Below, in pieces: positions 1-7,542 of a stretch of DNA of 10,852 nt; the stretch's first letter is position 1; each line of letters starts with the position of its first letter. The notes beneath the pieces are model-generated. The model saw nothing but the letters and a program-made list of their open reading frames with translations. It made no database searches and was not told the DNA's origin. Source of the DNA: Dehalococcoidia bacterium (GTDB lineage Bacteria; Chloroflexota; Dehalococcoidia; GIF9; AB-539-J10); assembly GCA_030606385.1 (NCBI GenBank), contig JAUWGN010000015.1:1-10852 (forward strand). Direction: 5' to 3'. The translations under genes were made by a program, and so were the position numbers.

Positions 1-2512
1 AAATATTACACCCCTCTTGGTAAATAAGGGGCCCTCCACATTCAGGACACTGCCCTGCTTCACTCCTAATCACTGGAGACTTACCAGACTGGGACATTTT
101 CGTATTGCCGATGACTTCGCTGCTTGGAACATCAAGACTGCTACCGCTCTCCCTTTTGATATGTTTCTGTAGCACACTAGCAATAGCATCCGCACAGGAG
201 GTGACAGCACGTCCTTGTTCCCAAGCAATGGAAGGACAACGAATACCCCGTAGTTGCTTCACAACGGAGGCCAAATCCACCCCGGATCTCAGAGATAAAG
301 AGACAAGACGACTTATGGCTTCAAGCTGAGCAGCAGCGCATCCCCCCGCTTTACCTAAAGTGGAGAACACCTCAACCACCCCATGCTCATCGAAATTCAA
401 GGTCACGTAGATATAGCCACATCCTGTGTTCACCCTCTCGGTTACGCCCCGGGTAACCTTGGGTCTTTTTCGAGGAACAAGTCTTCCTTCAGCTTCCGTT
501 GCCACCTCACCTACAGTGAGAACCTGGCTTTCCCTGCTCCTATCCCGGTAAATGGTTATCCCCTTCAACTTCTCTCCGTAAGCCAATATATATACATTAG
601 CTATATCCTCTGGCGTTGCTTCGTAGGCAAAATTTACCGTTTTGGAAACAGCACTATCACAAGATCTCTGGAAAGCAGCCTGCATTTTAACGTGCCATTC
701 TGGAGCTATATCATATGCGGTAACAAAAATCCGTTTCACATCTTCAGGAATACCTTCTATATCCCGTATCTTTCCCCCAAGGGCTAAATTCTTCATCAAC
801 TCCGGAGAATAAAACCCTCTATCTTTGGCCACTTGCTCAAAATAGGGATTTACCTCTACAAGTTCCTCACCCTCGAGGATATGACGTACATAGCTCAGTG
901 CGAAGATTGGCTCGATACCACTGGAGCAATTGGCGATTATGCTTAAACTGCCGGTAGGAGCCACAGTGGTCCGGGTAGCATTTCGAAACCGAGGACCATC
1001 AGGCACATCATAAACGCTACCTTCAAAAGCAGGGAAAACCCCTCTTTGCTCTCCTAGCTCCAGTGAAGCTCTGTTAGCCTCTTCGGAGATAAAACGAGCA
1101 ACTTCCTCAGCAATGGCTAATCCCTGCTCACTGTCATAAGAAATACCAAGCTGGATGAGCATGTCAGCAAATCCCATAACCCCTAACCCTATTTTCCTGG
1201 TAGCTCTCGTCCTTTCCTCTATCTGGGGGAGAGGGAACCGGTTAACATCGATGACATCATCGAGGAAGTGAACTGCCAGCCTGACTATTCGAGACAATCT
1301 AGTATAATCAATCTTCGGTTCTCCATTCTGCTGAGTAACCACCTTGGATAGATTTATGGAGCCCAAATTACAGGACTCAAACGGAAGCAGCGGTTGCTCA
1401 CCACAGGGATTGGTGCTTTCTATTTTGCCCAACTCAGGTGTGGGATTATGCCTGTTTATCTCGTCTATAAATACAACCCCAGGGTCGCCAGTGCGCCATG
1501 CCATTTCCACTATTTTGTCGAATACTTCCTTGGCACTAAGTTTGCCTACCACCGCCCCACTCTGCGGATTTATCAAGTCATAATCAGTCCCTTTCCTCAC
1601 CGCTTCCATAAATTCATCAGTCACTGCTACCGATAGGTTAAAATTGGTCAACGCGTTGGGGTCTCCTTTAACAGTAATGAACTTCAGGATGTCAGGATGG
1701 TCAACATTAAGAATTGCCATATTAGCGCCACGCCGCATCCCCCCCTGCTTTATCACATCAGTAGTGACATCGAAAGTCCGCATAAATGAAATGGGGCCAC
1801 TGGCAATACCACCGGTAGAACCAACCCTATCACGCTCAGGTCTGAGCCGGGAAAAGGAAAAACCAGTGCCGCCACCACTCTTATGGATTAAGGCAGTGTA
1901 TTTCACAGCATCGAAAATGGATTCCATAGAATCGTCAACCGGGATAACAAAACAGGCTGAAAGTTGCCCCAGCTCCCTGCCGGCATTCATCAACGTAGGA
2001 GAATTGGGCAGAAATTCCAGGTCTGCCACCACTTTGTAGAATATCTTTTCCCAGAAAGAGACATCTGCCTTGGCATCGTAAATTAGCTCTGCTTTGGCGA
2101 TGTGCTTTGCCACACGACGAAATAACGCCCTGGGAGTTTCAATAACTTTCCCTTCTTTGTCCTTCATCAAATATCTTTTCTCGAGGACTCTCAGGGCGTT
2201 CTGGCTGAGCTTTATTCCCGAAACGACTTGACCTCTAGCCTGGGGGGAAAACTCATCTGCAGTGAGGATTTCACTGATTGCCGCCTGAAGTTGAGACTCG
2301 GATACCGATTGCTTAATCTGCTGGGCAACAAACTTCTCCATACCTGGTAAAGGCTGAGTCAGTCGCAAGCGCTCCACTACTTGTTCAGTGAATTTCTCCA
2401 GCATCCCTCTATCGATTATACCCATAGCCTCACCAGCAGCGAAAACAGCCTTGACTATCCTATTCTGGTCAATGGATCTAGCTCGAGCAGACTTCCTCCC
2501 AGGATTAGCCAT
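1..2512 (-). CDS. nrdJ: Class II (adenosylcobalamin-dependent) ribonucleotide reductase, 3' end cut by window edge
   Basis: Reduces ribonucleotides to deoxyribonucleotides using a B12-derived radical and needs no oxygen. The frame is open from the ATG at 2512 to the left edge (837 codons); it was read in segments on the minus strand and the frame agrees at both ends. Key residues by codon: Cys187 in SACFVIP and Cys381 in ESCNLGSIN (the reducible pair), and N-P-Cys370-G-E (thiyl radical Cys with Glu372). An APTGSLSIIANCSSGIEP barrel segment follows. A TSCPD-type domain lies at about 690-765 (TGCGYIYVT, GKAGGC). The C-terminal redox motif CPECGG starts at Cys822 and continues to Cys835, so only a few codons should be missing. 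The N-terminus (about 1-90) resembles an ATP cone without its opening strands, which is a weak impression. It starts 2 nt after nrdR, with AGGAAGG inside the end of nrdR as ribosome binding site, so the two genes are probably cotranscribed. Confidence 0.95.
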   Translation of the reverse strand, partial: MANPGRKSARARSIDQNRIVKAVFAAGEAMGIIDRGMLEKFTEQVVERLRLTQPLPGMEKFVAQQIKQSVSESQLQAAISEILTADEFSPQARGQVVSGIKLSQNALRVLEKRYLMKDKEGKVIETPRALFRRVAKHIAKAELIYDAKADVSFWEKIFYKVVADLEFLPNSPTLMNAGRELGQLSACFVIPVDDSMESIFDAVKYTALIHKSGGGTGFSFSRLRPERDRVGSTGGIASGPISFMRTFDVTTDVIKQGGMRRGANMAILNVDHPDILKFITVKGDPNALTNFNLSVAVTDEFMEAVRKGTDYDLINPQSGAVVGKLSAKEVFDKIVEMAWRTGDPGVVFIDEINRHNPTPELGKIESTNPCGEQPLLPFESCNLGSINLSKVVTQQNGEPKIDYTRLSRIVRLAVHFLDDVIDVNRFPLPQIEERTRATRKIGLGVMGFADMLIQLGISYDSEQGLAIAEEVARFISEEANRASLELGEQRGVFPAFEGSVYDVPDGPRFRNATRTTVAPTGSLSIIANCSSGIEPIFALSYVRHILEGEELVEVNPYFEQVAKDRGFYSPELMKNLALGGKIRDIEGIPEDVKRIFVTAYDIAPEWHVKMQAAFQRSCDSAVSKTVNFAYEATPEDIANVYILAYGEKLKGITIYRDRSRESQVLTVGEVATEAEGRLVPRKRPKVTRGVTERVNTGCGYIYVTLNFDEHGVVEVFSTLGKAGGCAAAQLEAISRLVSLSLRSGVDLASVVKQLRGIRCPSIAWEQGRAVTSCADAIASVLQKHIKRESGSSLDVPSSEVIGNTKMSQSGKSPVIRSEAGQCPECGGPLIYQEGCNI

Positions 2513-2514
2513 CC

Positions 2515-3039
2515 CTACCTTCCTCGATATCGAATCATTGAATTCACCACTTCAGGAGGTAACAGCGGCAACTGGTTAGATGGCATTGCTGCTTTCCCCT
2601 CCGCCAAATTGTCAATTTCTTTCTTTAACTCGGTAATATCGGTGAACTCCCGATATATGCTGGCGAAGCGGATATAGGCAATATGGTCAAGTTTCTTTAA
2701 CCCTTCGATGACTAAATCGCCAATAGAAGAACTGGGAACCTCAACCTTACCCATTTTATAAATCTCAGCTTCAATACTATCTACCAGTTTATCAATAGCC
2801 CCCGTAGGCAGGGGACGTTTTTCACAGGCTTTGCGCATGCCAGCATAGAGCTTGTCACGATCATATTCCTCACGGCGCCCATCTTTTTTAACTATGAAGA
2901 TATTACGCGGCTGAATCCGCTCATAAGTGGTAAATCGAGCACCACAGTTAGCACACTTCCTTCGCCGCCTTACCCCGTCGCCCATAGGGCGCGAATCAAT
3001 CACCCTCGATTTCAGCTCACCACAATAAGGACACCTCAT
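2515..3039 (-). CDS. nrdR: Transcriptional repressor NrdR
   Basis: Zinc-finger and ATP-cone repressor that senses ATP/dATP and represses ribonucleotide reductase genes by binding NrdR boxes. The zinc ribbon has Cys3-P-Y-Cys6 and Cys29-A-N-Cys32, followed by GARFTTYER, the family signature. The ATP cone covers about 46-136 (RNIFIVKKDGRREEYDRDKL, then IAYIRFASIYREF). The length of 174 aa is slightly above the usual 150-160 because of a C-terminal tail of about 30 residues. A GTG six bases upstream (3045) is also in frame. The ATG at 3039 is preferred because AAGGAG (3045-3050) sits 5 nt before it and overlaps the GTG, and because it yields the standard MRCPYC beginning. First gene of an operon with nrdJ. 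Confidence 0.96.
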   Translation of the reverse strand: MRCPYCGELKSRVIDSRPMGDGVRRRRKCANCGARFTTYERIQPRNIFIVKKDGRREEYDRDKLYAGMRKACEKRPLPTGAIDKLVDSIEAEIYKMGKVEVPSSSIGDLVIEGLKKLDHIAYIRFASIYREFTDITELKKEIDNLAEGKAAMPSNQLPLLPPEVVNSMIRYRGR

Positions 3040-3044
3040 AATCA

Positions 3045-3060
3045 CTCCTTGAAGTTGTGT
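3045..3060 (-). promoter_or_regulatory. nrdR box: NrdR box 2 (weaker), overlapping the nrdR ribosome binding site
   Basis: CTCCTTGAAGTTGTGT on the plus strand has a good right half (TTGTGT) and a poor left half. Its phase is exactly 31 bp from box 1, that is three helical turns, the usual spacing of paired NrdR boxes. Its left half overlaps the Shine-Dalgarno of nrdR, so selection on the ribosome site could explain the mismatch. Confidence 0.4.
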
Positions 3061-3063
3061 TAT

Positions 3064-3092
3064 AGGATAATTTTACCACTATATGTTGTAAA
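3064..3092 (-). promoter_or_regulatory. Predicted nrdR-nrdJ promoter
   Basis: Reading the minus strand, a -35 element TTTACA (3087-3092) is followed by a 17-nt spacer and a -10 element TATCCT (3064-3069). That gives a leader of about 20 nt before the nrdR ATG. An alternative pairing is TTGCGT, 18 nt, TAAAAT. The spacer of the first pairing is largely an NrdR-box-like sequence, as expected for a repressed promoter. Confidence 0.5.
3076..3091 (-). promoter_or_regulatory. nrdR box: NrdR box 1 (operator-like)
   Basis: CCACTATATGTTGTAA on the plus strand matches about 12 of 16 positions of the NrdR-box consensus as I recall it (acaCwAtATaTwGwgt), including the core C, A, AT and TwG positions. It sits between the predicted -35 and -10 elements. 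Together with the second box it suggests autoregulation. Confidence 0.55.
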
Positions 3093-3135
3093 AACGCAAA
3101 TGAAAAACTAGCTTGTGAACAGCACGCATTATCTT

Positions 3136-3147
3136 CTATTCGAATAG
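3136..3147. repeat. 12-bp perfect palindrome CTATTCGAATAG
   Basis: A loop-less perfect palindrome lies between the stop of the split-barrel gene and the nrdR promoter. It has no U-tract and no loop, so it is not a convincing terminator. It could be a dimeric protein binding site, or chance. Confidence 0.3.
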
Positions 3148-3158
3148 TGAACTACAGT

Positions 3159-3944
3159 TTATGCGATTCTTTCTCCAGGTCGCGGGGGTGAGGAAGAATA
3201 AACCTCCTCAACGCTAATCTTTCCAATTTTACCCAGTCCAGATTTCTTAAACCCCTCAAATATCCCCTTTACCTGATAAGATATTGCGTCCATTGTAAGA
3301 ACAGAAGATGTCACGTATTGTCCAGCTTTCAGATAAAATAAATTTGGTGAACTTGCACAGCTGAAGATAAGCGTATTTGGGTCCACCGCCCTCATACAAA
3401 GCACAGGAGCGACCCTTGGATAGCCATCTTCCTTGGCGGCAACCACTTTGATGGCTTGTAATCTCTCAAACTTTTCCATAACATTTGGGGGCATCTTCCC
3501 CGCTGGCAACGATTTTTTTGATGAAAGCCGGGTAGTTACTATACCAGAAACTAATCCCAATACAGGTCTTTTCAGGGGAATAGAAATATCCTCTACTTCA
3601 ATTATCCCCACGGACCTTAATGCGCCGTATGCAATATACTTGATCACAGGTATGTTCGAAACCTCATCGAAATATTTCCCACTTCTCTCAAACCCTTTGA
3701 ATTTTCCTTTTACCTCATAAGACTTCAAGTTTGTAGTGACGACACATGCCGAAACTTTGTCATCATCTTCCAGATTCCTGTGGCTTTTTCTCAGCATCAT
3801 GTTCCCAAAAATTAGAGTTCTGTCATCATGGGCCTTCATAGTAGCAATGAACACGACATTTACCTTCCCGTCTTTGCTCTGCGTGGCCAGGAATTTACCG
3901 GCCATCAATGTATTAAAATATCCCACAGCGTCCGGAGGCAACAT
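3159..3944 (-). CDS. Tandem-duplicated pyridoxamine 5'-phosphate oxidase-like split-barrel protein
   Basis: 261 aa; no specific function is recognised. Two copies of the same split-barrel fold are visible. Copy 1 covers about residues 10-120 (KFLATQSKDGKVNVVFIA, RNLEDDDKVSACVV, YEVKGKFKGFERSGKYF). Copy 2 covers about 155-250 (AIKVVAAKEDGYPRVAPVL, YQVKGIFEGFKKSG). The VKGxFxGFxxSGK element is clearly repeated in both. Family members bind FMN, F420 or haem. Which cofactor applies here, and whether it is a redox enzyme at all, cannot be read from the sequence. No signal peptide or membrane segment, so cytoplasmic. The start ATG lies 2 nt after the activase stop, with GGAGG 10 nt upstream inside the activase gene, so it is the last gene of the glycyl radical operon. 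It could support redox supply, protection of the radical system or later substrate processing; that is inference. Confidence 0.8.
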   Translation of the reverse strand: MLPPDAVGYFNTLMAGKFLATQSKDGKVNVVFIATMKAHDDRTLIFGNMMLRKSHRNLEDDDKVSACVVTTNLKSYEVKGKFKGFERSGKYFDEVSNIPVIKYIAYGALRSVGIIEVEDISIPLKRPVLGLVSGIVTTRLSSKKSLPAGKMPPNVMEKFERLQAIKVVAAKEDGYPRVAPVLCMRAVDPNTLIFSCASSPNLFYLKAGQYVTSSVLTMDAISYQVKGIFEGFKKSGLGKIGKISVEEVYSSSPPRPGERIA

Positions 3945-3946
3945 CG

Positions 3947-4945
3947 TTAATCATCCTCCATTTTCGTAGGGCCGGACCACCTCACATTACTAAGTCCTGC
4001 ACACTCAGCAATTTTCTTAAATTCTTCCATTCTCTCCTTTCCAATTAAACGCGCATGTTTCAGCTCCCAACTTATATCCAATCTCTCATATTTTGACTTG
4101 CACATATTATTGAAAGAAAGCAGATCGTATCTCTGTGTGCTTGCAAGATTTCTGTTTACAAACTGTGAAATGCCTTCAATATTTTCCCTATCATCTGTGT
4201 ATCCCGGTATGATAGGCGTCCTTATCCACATTGGAATTCTATGGGAAGAAATCCCCCTGGCATTATCTGTTACTAAACGGATATTTCCCCCAGTATATTC
4301 TCTGAATTTTTCTTCATCCGAAAGTTTTAAGTCAAATAAGAATAAATCAACATAATCTATTATTCTCTCAAAATATTTCCAGGGGACAGCGCCGCAGGTA
4401 TCTATGGCAACATGTATATTTGTCTCTTTGAGTTTGGGCAGAACATGTTCAAGAAAATCGATTTGCAGCATTGGTTCACCACCACCAAAAGTTACACCTC
4501 CATTTGATTTATCGTAAAACGCCCTGTCCCTCAAGACTTCGTCCAAAAGTTCCTCTGCGTTGTATGTTTTCCCTACAAGTTCCAGGGCGCCAGCCGGGCA
4601 CGCCTTTACGCATTCGCCGCATCCTGTGCATTTTTTTCGGTCTATTCTCATGCCATCTTCAGTCAATTTCAACGCCCCTTCTTGGCATACCTTTACGCAC
4701 TCCAGAGCAGCGACACACCTCGTTTGGTACCACGTGAGTTCTGGCTCCTTGCTCAAGCCCTCTGGATTCTGACACCATATGCATTTCAATGGACATCCTT
4801 TCATGAAAACGGTAGTTCTGATTCCCGGGCCATCTTCTGTGGAATATCTCTGGACATTGAAAATCATTCCCTCTGACTTTCTTGTCTCGCTTACTAAATC
4901 CTTGTTTCCGTCAAATTGTTTTCCAACCAAAGGCACTTTTAACAT
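3947..4945 (-). CDS. Glycyl radical enzyme activating protein (radical SAM, ferredoxin-insert type)
   Basis: Abstracts a hydrogen from the glycine of the partner GRE using S-adenosylmethionine and a [4Fe-4S] cluster. 332 aa. The radical SAM motif is Cys51-x3-Cys55-x2-Cys58, flanked by DGPGIRTTVFMKG and NPEG. The SAM-binding GGEP lies at about 155-158, and DTCG and FDLK follow. A two-cluster insert sits between. The second motif is complete (Cys106, 109, 112, 116, CTGCGECVKACP). The first is Cys77, Cys83 and Cys87, with Ala80 where the second cysteine is expected and no Pro after the last. This type of insert is typical of activases for eliminase and decarboxylase GREs rather than of pyruvate formate-lyase activase. 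The ATG is 5 nt after the GRE stop with no good ribosome site, suggesting translational coupling. The roughly 26-residue extension before MIFNVQRYS is unusual, so a later start at that Met is possible. Confidence 0.93.
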   Translation of the reverse strand: MLKVPLVGKQFDGNKDLVSETRKSEGMIFNVQRYSTEDGPGIRTTVFMKGCPLKCIWCQNPEGLSKEPELTWYQTRCVAALECVKVCQEGALKLTEDGMRIDRKKCTGCGECVKACPAGALELVGKTYNAEELLDEVLRDRAFYDKSNGGVTFGGGEPMLQIDFLEHVLPKLKETNIHVAIDTCGAVPWKYFERIIDYVDLFLFDLKLSDEEKFREYTGGNIRLVTDNARGISSHRIPMWIRTPIIPGYTDDRENIEGISQFVNRNLASTQRYDLLSFNNMCKSKYERLDISWELKHARLIGKERMEEFKKIAECAGLSNVRWSGPTKMEDD

Positions 4946-4950
4946 GATCT

Positions 4951-7326
4951 CTACACCACGTGCGATTCCCTGGCAATTATTTCATCTTGAATCTCCTTTC
5001 CCAGATTAGCGAAATAGGCATTGTAGCCAGTTACCCGAACAACAAGATTCTCATACTCTTCTGGCCTTTTCTGCGCATCTTTTAAGGTTTCCGGATCTAT
5101 CATGTTTATCATCAGTGATGTGCCACCAACTTCTCCATATGCCCGAAGTAAAGATGCGAACTTCTTCAAGTGTTCTTCATCTTCTAAAGATGCAGCACTA
5201 AATGCTATGACCTGGCTTGCACCATTTGGAACAGTTTCGAGCCCCAGCTTACCTGCAGAGCGTATCACCGCCGTGGGGCCTTTCTTATCCTTTCCCTGCA
5301 CCGGTTGAATCCCATTACTCAGATAAGTCCCCCTCAACCTTCCATCTGGTGTAGCGGCGGTTAACGGAGCAAAGTCTATGAAATAGTTCCAGGAAAGATA
5401 ACCACCCCTGAATCTTCTCCCCGTGTAAGGAGAGGTATGAGTGAATACTTCTTCGGTCCAATGCCTTGATATCTTCCTTGCTATATCATCCACATAATCA
5501 TCATCATTTCCGTATTTTGGTGCTTTGGTGCTTAGCATTCTCCTCAAGTTCTCTTTCCGTTCAAAGTTGTCCTTTATCGCCTCGATAAGTTCTTCCATCG
5601 TGATTTTCTTATCATCATAGACAAACTTCTTGACAGCGGCTAATGAATCGGCAGCAGTTGCCAAACCAACTCCTTCCACTGTAATGAAATTATATATTGG
5701 TCCTCCATTTCTTGCGTCTTTCCCCTTTTCGGCGCAGCCTTCAATTAGACTTGATAGATATGGAGTTGGTTCGTACTTCGCTCTTATCTCGTCGGCTTTA
5801 CTTGCACTCTCTAGACTTTTCCCCATACATTGATCAAGTTGTTCAAGATAAGCCTTTTCGAATTCTTCGTATGATTTAAATTTCTCTGGGTTTCCTGTTT
5901 TAGAAGTAACACGTTTTCCTGTAAGCATATCTCTTCCATTGCTTAAAACTAACTCAACAGGTTTGGCGAGATTTGGATTAACATCCACCGTTCCACTGCG
6001 ATCCTTGCCCTGAGCAGTATTTTCCAAACACCCTACAACCCCGTAATCCATAGCATCTTCCTCGCTGAGTCCTTCCCAGAGCAGACCCTTTATAGAATTT
6101 TCATCGAAGTTCAGAAGAAACGCAGAGCCTTGGGTTTTTCTTATTGACTCGCAAACTCTCATCAAAAACTCATCCGAGGTTTTCTTGCTTATCCTTATGT
6201 TGCGTTTTGGTTCTAACATATTCATGTCATCGATAACATCGAGCAAAAGCCAGGTGAGTTCATTTACGGCGTCTTCCCCTTCTTTAGTAATCCCACCAAG
6301 AGTCATAAGTTGTCCAAAACCTGAAGTAATTCCCTGCTTCACTCCCACAAATCCCATGAAGTCATAGGCATAATTGTGTTTTATCCAAAAACACTCCAGG
6401 AGTTCCTTTGCAAATTCCTTTGTCAATCTTCCTTCTTCTATATCCTTCTTATAATAGGGATACATATATTGGTCGAATCTTCCGTGAGATAAACCTGGTC
6501 CCGGATATGATTCAGCAGCCATATCCAGCATGTGAGTAAACCATACAGATTGCAAGGCTTCATAAAAAGTTTCTGCTGGCTCCCAGGGTACCTTTTTACA
6601 GATTCCAGCTACCTCCAGAAGTTCTTTCTTCCTTTGTTCATTTTTCTCACCCTCGGCTATTTTCTCTGCTTCTTCGGCATATCTTTCTGCAAATCGCTTT
6701 GTACCTTCTACTGCTATTATCATAGATTTACAGTAATCCTTTTCCCCCTTCTCATCATGTCTTTCCATTTGTTGTTCTATTTCTTCTTTTATCCCTTTAA
6801 ATCCCTTTTCAAGAACTTTTTTGTAATCCGGCACTATATGACCTGAAATCGCTCCACAATTCATCACTCCCACTTCATGTAATCTCATCATTTCTTTAAG
6901 CCACTTCGATTCTTCTTTCCACCACGCTTTAGCTTCTTCTTTGGTAAAACATTTTGAAAGTGCGGTACTGAAGTAAGAGCCAACTATAAGTTCCCCATCC
7001 AATATTTTGACAGGCAAGTACTCCTCTATGACCTTCTTGAAGAACACAGCTCTTCTTGTAGCTGACGACTCATTCCAGAAATTTTCTGGTAAATCAACCT
7101 TTATCGCCATTGACTTTAAAGAGTCTCTGATGCCAGCAAAGTAGTTAAATAACTCTGGAACATCTCCCCAATCATGATATGAATAAAGTTCATCCCAGTC
7201 GGTGCCGGTAGTAAAAGGCATAACCTCATTCCTGAAGTATTCTCTATCATAGAACGAGAAGTATTCCTTTCTGAGCTTTTTTACTCTATCGGATAGTTCT
7301 TCTGAAGGTTCCCACATTTTAGCCAT
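4951..7326 (-). CDS. Glycyl radical enzyme, eliminase/decarboxylase-type, substrate unknown
   Basis: 791 aa, the usual size for glycerol-dehydratase-like GREs. The C-terminal radical domain has VVRVTGYNAYF with Gly767 as radical site, 25 residues from the end. The finger loop has GCLE, giving catalytic Cys433 and the base-like Glu435. There is no Cys-Cys pair, so it is not pyruvate formate-lyase. Other family marks are GHIVPDY (His163), SHGRFDQYMYP (280-290) and TPDGR (659-663). It keeps the Cys and Glu numbering of glycerol dehydratase, but the loop after Glu435 reads NTAQGKDRSGTVDVN, without the W-H-D triplet I recall from glycerol dehydratase and choline lyase. Diol or glycerol dehydration is therefore not secure; an arylacetate decarboxylase or an uncharacterised eliminase is possible. 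The start at 7326 is supported by AGAGGTGG 6 nt upstream. First gene of an operon with its activase and a split-barrel protein, divergent from glpK. Confidence 0.93.
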   Translation of the reverse strand: MAKMWEPSEELSDRVKKLRKEYFSFYDREYFRNEVMPFTTGTDWDELYSYHDWGDVPELFNYFAGIRDSLKSMAIKVDLPENFWNESSATRRAVFFKKVIEEYLPVKILDGELIVGSYFSTALSKCFTKEEAKAWWKEESKWLKEMMRLHEVGVMNCGAISGHIVPDYKKVLEKGFKGIKEEIEQQMERHDEKGEKDYCKSMIIAVEGTKRFAERYAEEAEKIAEGEKNEQRKKELLEVAGICKKVPWEPAETFYEALQSVWFTHMLDMAAESYPGPGLSHGRFDQYMYPYYKKDIEEGRLTKEFAKELLECFWIKHNYAYDFMGFVGVKQGITSGFGQLMTLGGITKEGEDAVNELTWLLLDVIDDMNMLEPKRNIRISKKTSDEFLMRVCESIRKTQGSAFLLNFDENSIKGLLWEGLSEEDAMDYGVVGCLENTAQGKDRSGTVDVNPNLAKPVELVLSNGRDMLTGKRVTSKTGNPEKFKSYEEFEKAYLEQLDQCMGKSLESASKADEIRAKYEPTPYLSSLIEGCAEKGKDARNGGPIYNFITVEGVGLATAADSLAAVKKFVYDDKKITMEELIEAIKDNFERKENLRRMLSTKAPKYGNDDDYVDDIARKISRHWTEEVFTHTSPYTGRRFRGGYLSWNYFIDFAPLTAATPDGRLRGTYLSNGIQPVQGKDKKGPTAVIRSAGKLGLETVPNGASQVIAFSAASLEDEEHLKKFASLLRAYGEVGGTSLMINMIDPETLKDAQKRPEEYENLVVRVTGYNAYFANLGKEIQDEIIARESHVV

Positions 7327-7382
7327 TTTCTTCCACCTCTAATTAATTCTATAATCCCAGTGATAACCGTTTTGCCGATTTC

Positions 7383-7499
7383 GTCCTGGACATTATATAG
7401 GTTTTGGTCGAATGACTCCAATATGGCTTACAACATTCTGGTAAAGTGATATACATGCCATCTGTAGTAATACAAAATATTAAAGGTACCATCCAGGAC
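7383..7499. repeat. Inverted pair of 8-mers GTCCTGGA / TCCAGGAC in the divergent control region
   Basis: GTCCTGGA (7383-7390) lies at the predicted transcription start of the glycyl radical operon. Its reverse complement TCCAGGAC (7492-7499) lies about 30 nt upstream of the glpK -10. Each contains the 7-bp palindrome TCCWGGA. One copy near each promoter suggests a shared regulator site, but an 8-mer pair in about 216 nt could also be chance. Confidence 0.3.
7392..7421 (-). promoter_or_regulatory. Predicted promoter of the glycyl radical operon
   Basis: On the minus strand TTGGAG (7416-7421) is followed by an 18-nt spacer and a perfect TATAAT (7392-7397). The start would fall near 7385, giving a leader of about 60 nt. 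The -10 is strong and the -35 keeps only TTG, as is common for regulated promoters. Confidence 0.45.
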
Positions 7500-7529
7500 T
7501 CAATATGTAATATTCCCCATAAGTAAAGA

Positions 7530-7535
7530 TATAAT
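7530..7535 (+). promoter_or_regulatory. -10 element of glpK, placed for a leaderless transcript
   Basis: A perfect TATAAT ends 7 nt before the glpK ATG at 7543. Transcription would therefore start at or next to the start codon. No Shine-Dalgarno is present in AAAGATATAATTCTGATA. No convincing -35 is visible at 17-18 nt, which points to activator dependence or to a -10 match by chance. Confidence 0.45.
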
Positions 7536-7542
7536 TCTGATA

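Noticed and set aside
3040..3045. GTG start for nrdR giving two extra residues
   Set aside because: The GTG overlaps the Shine-Dalgarno; the ATG at 3039 has correct spacing and gives the normal family N-terminus.
3136..3147. Palindrome as terminator of the glycyl radical operon
   Set aside because: No loop and no U-tract on either strand; kept only as a possible protein site.
6532..6846. Plus-strand hydrophobic frame of 104 codons inside the glycyl radical enzyme
   Set aside because: Antisense shadow of a well-conserved coding region; its Phe/Leu richness comes from reading Lys/Glu codons backwards.
4951..7326. Assignment as pyruvate formate-lyase or as a fumarate-adding (benzyl/alkylsuccinate synthase) enzyme
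   Set aside because: No Cys-Cys pair as in pyruvate formate-lyase, and the G-C-x-E loop, as far as I recall, is absent from fumarate-adding enzymes; the activase has the insert of other GRE classes.
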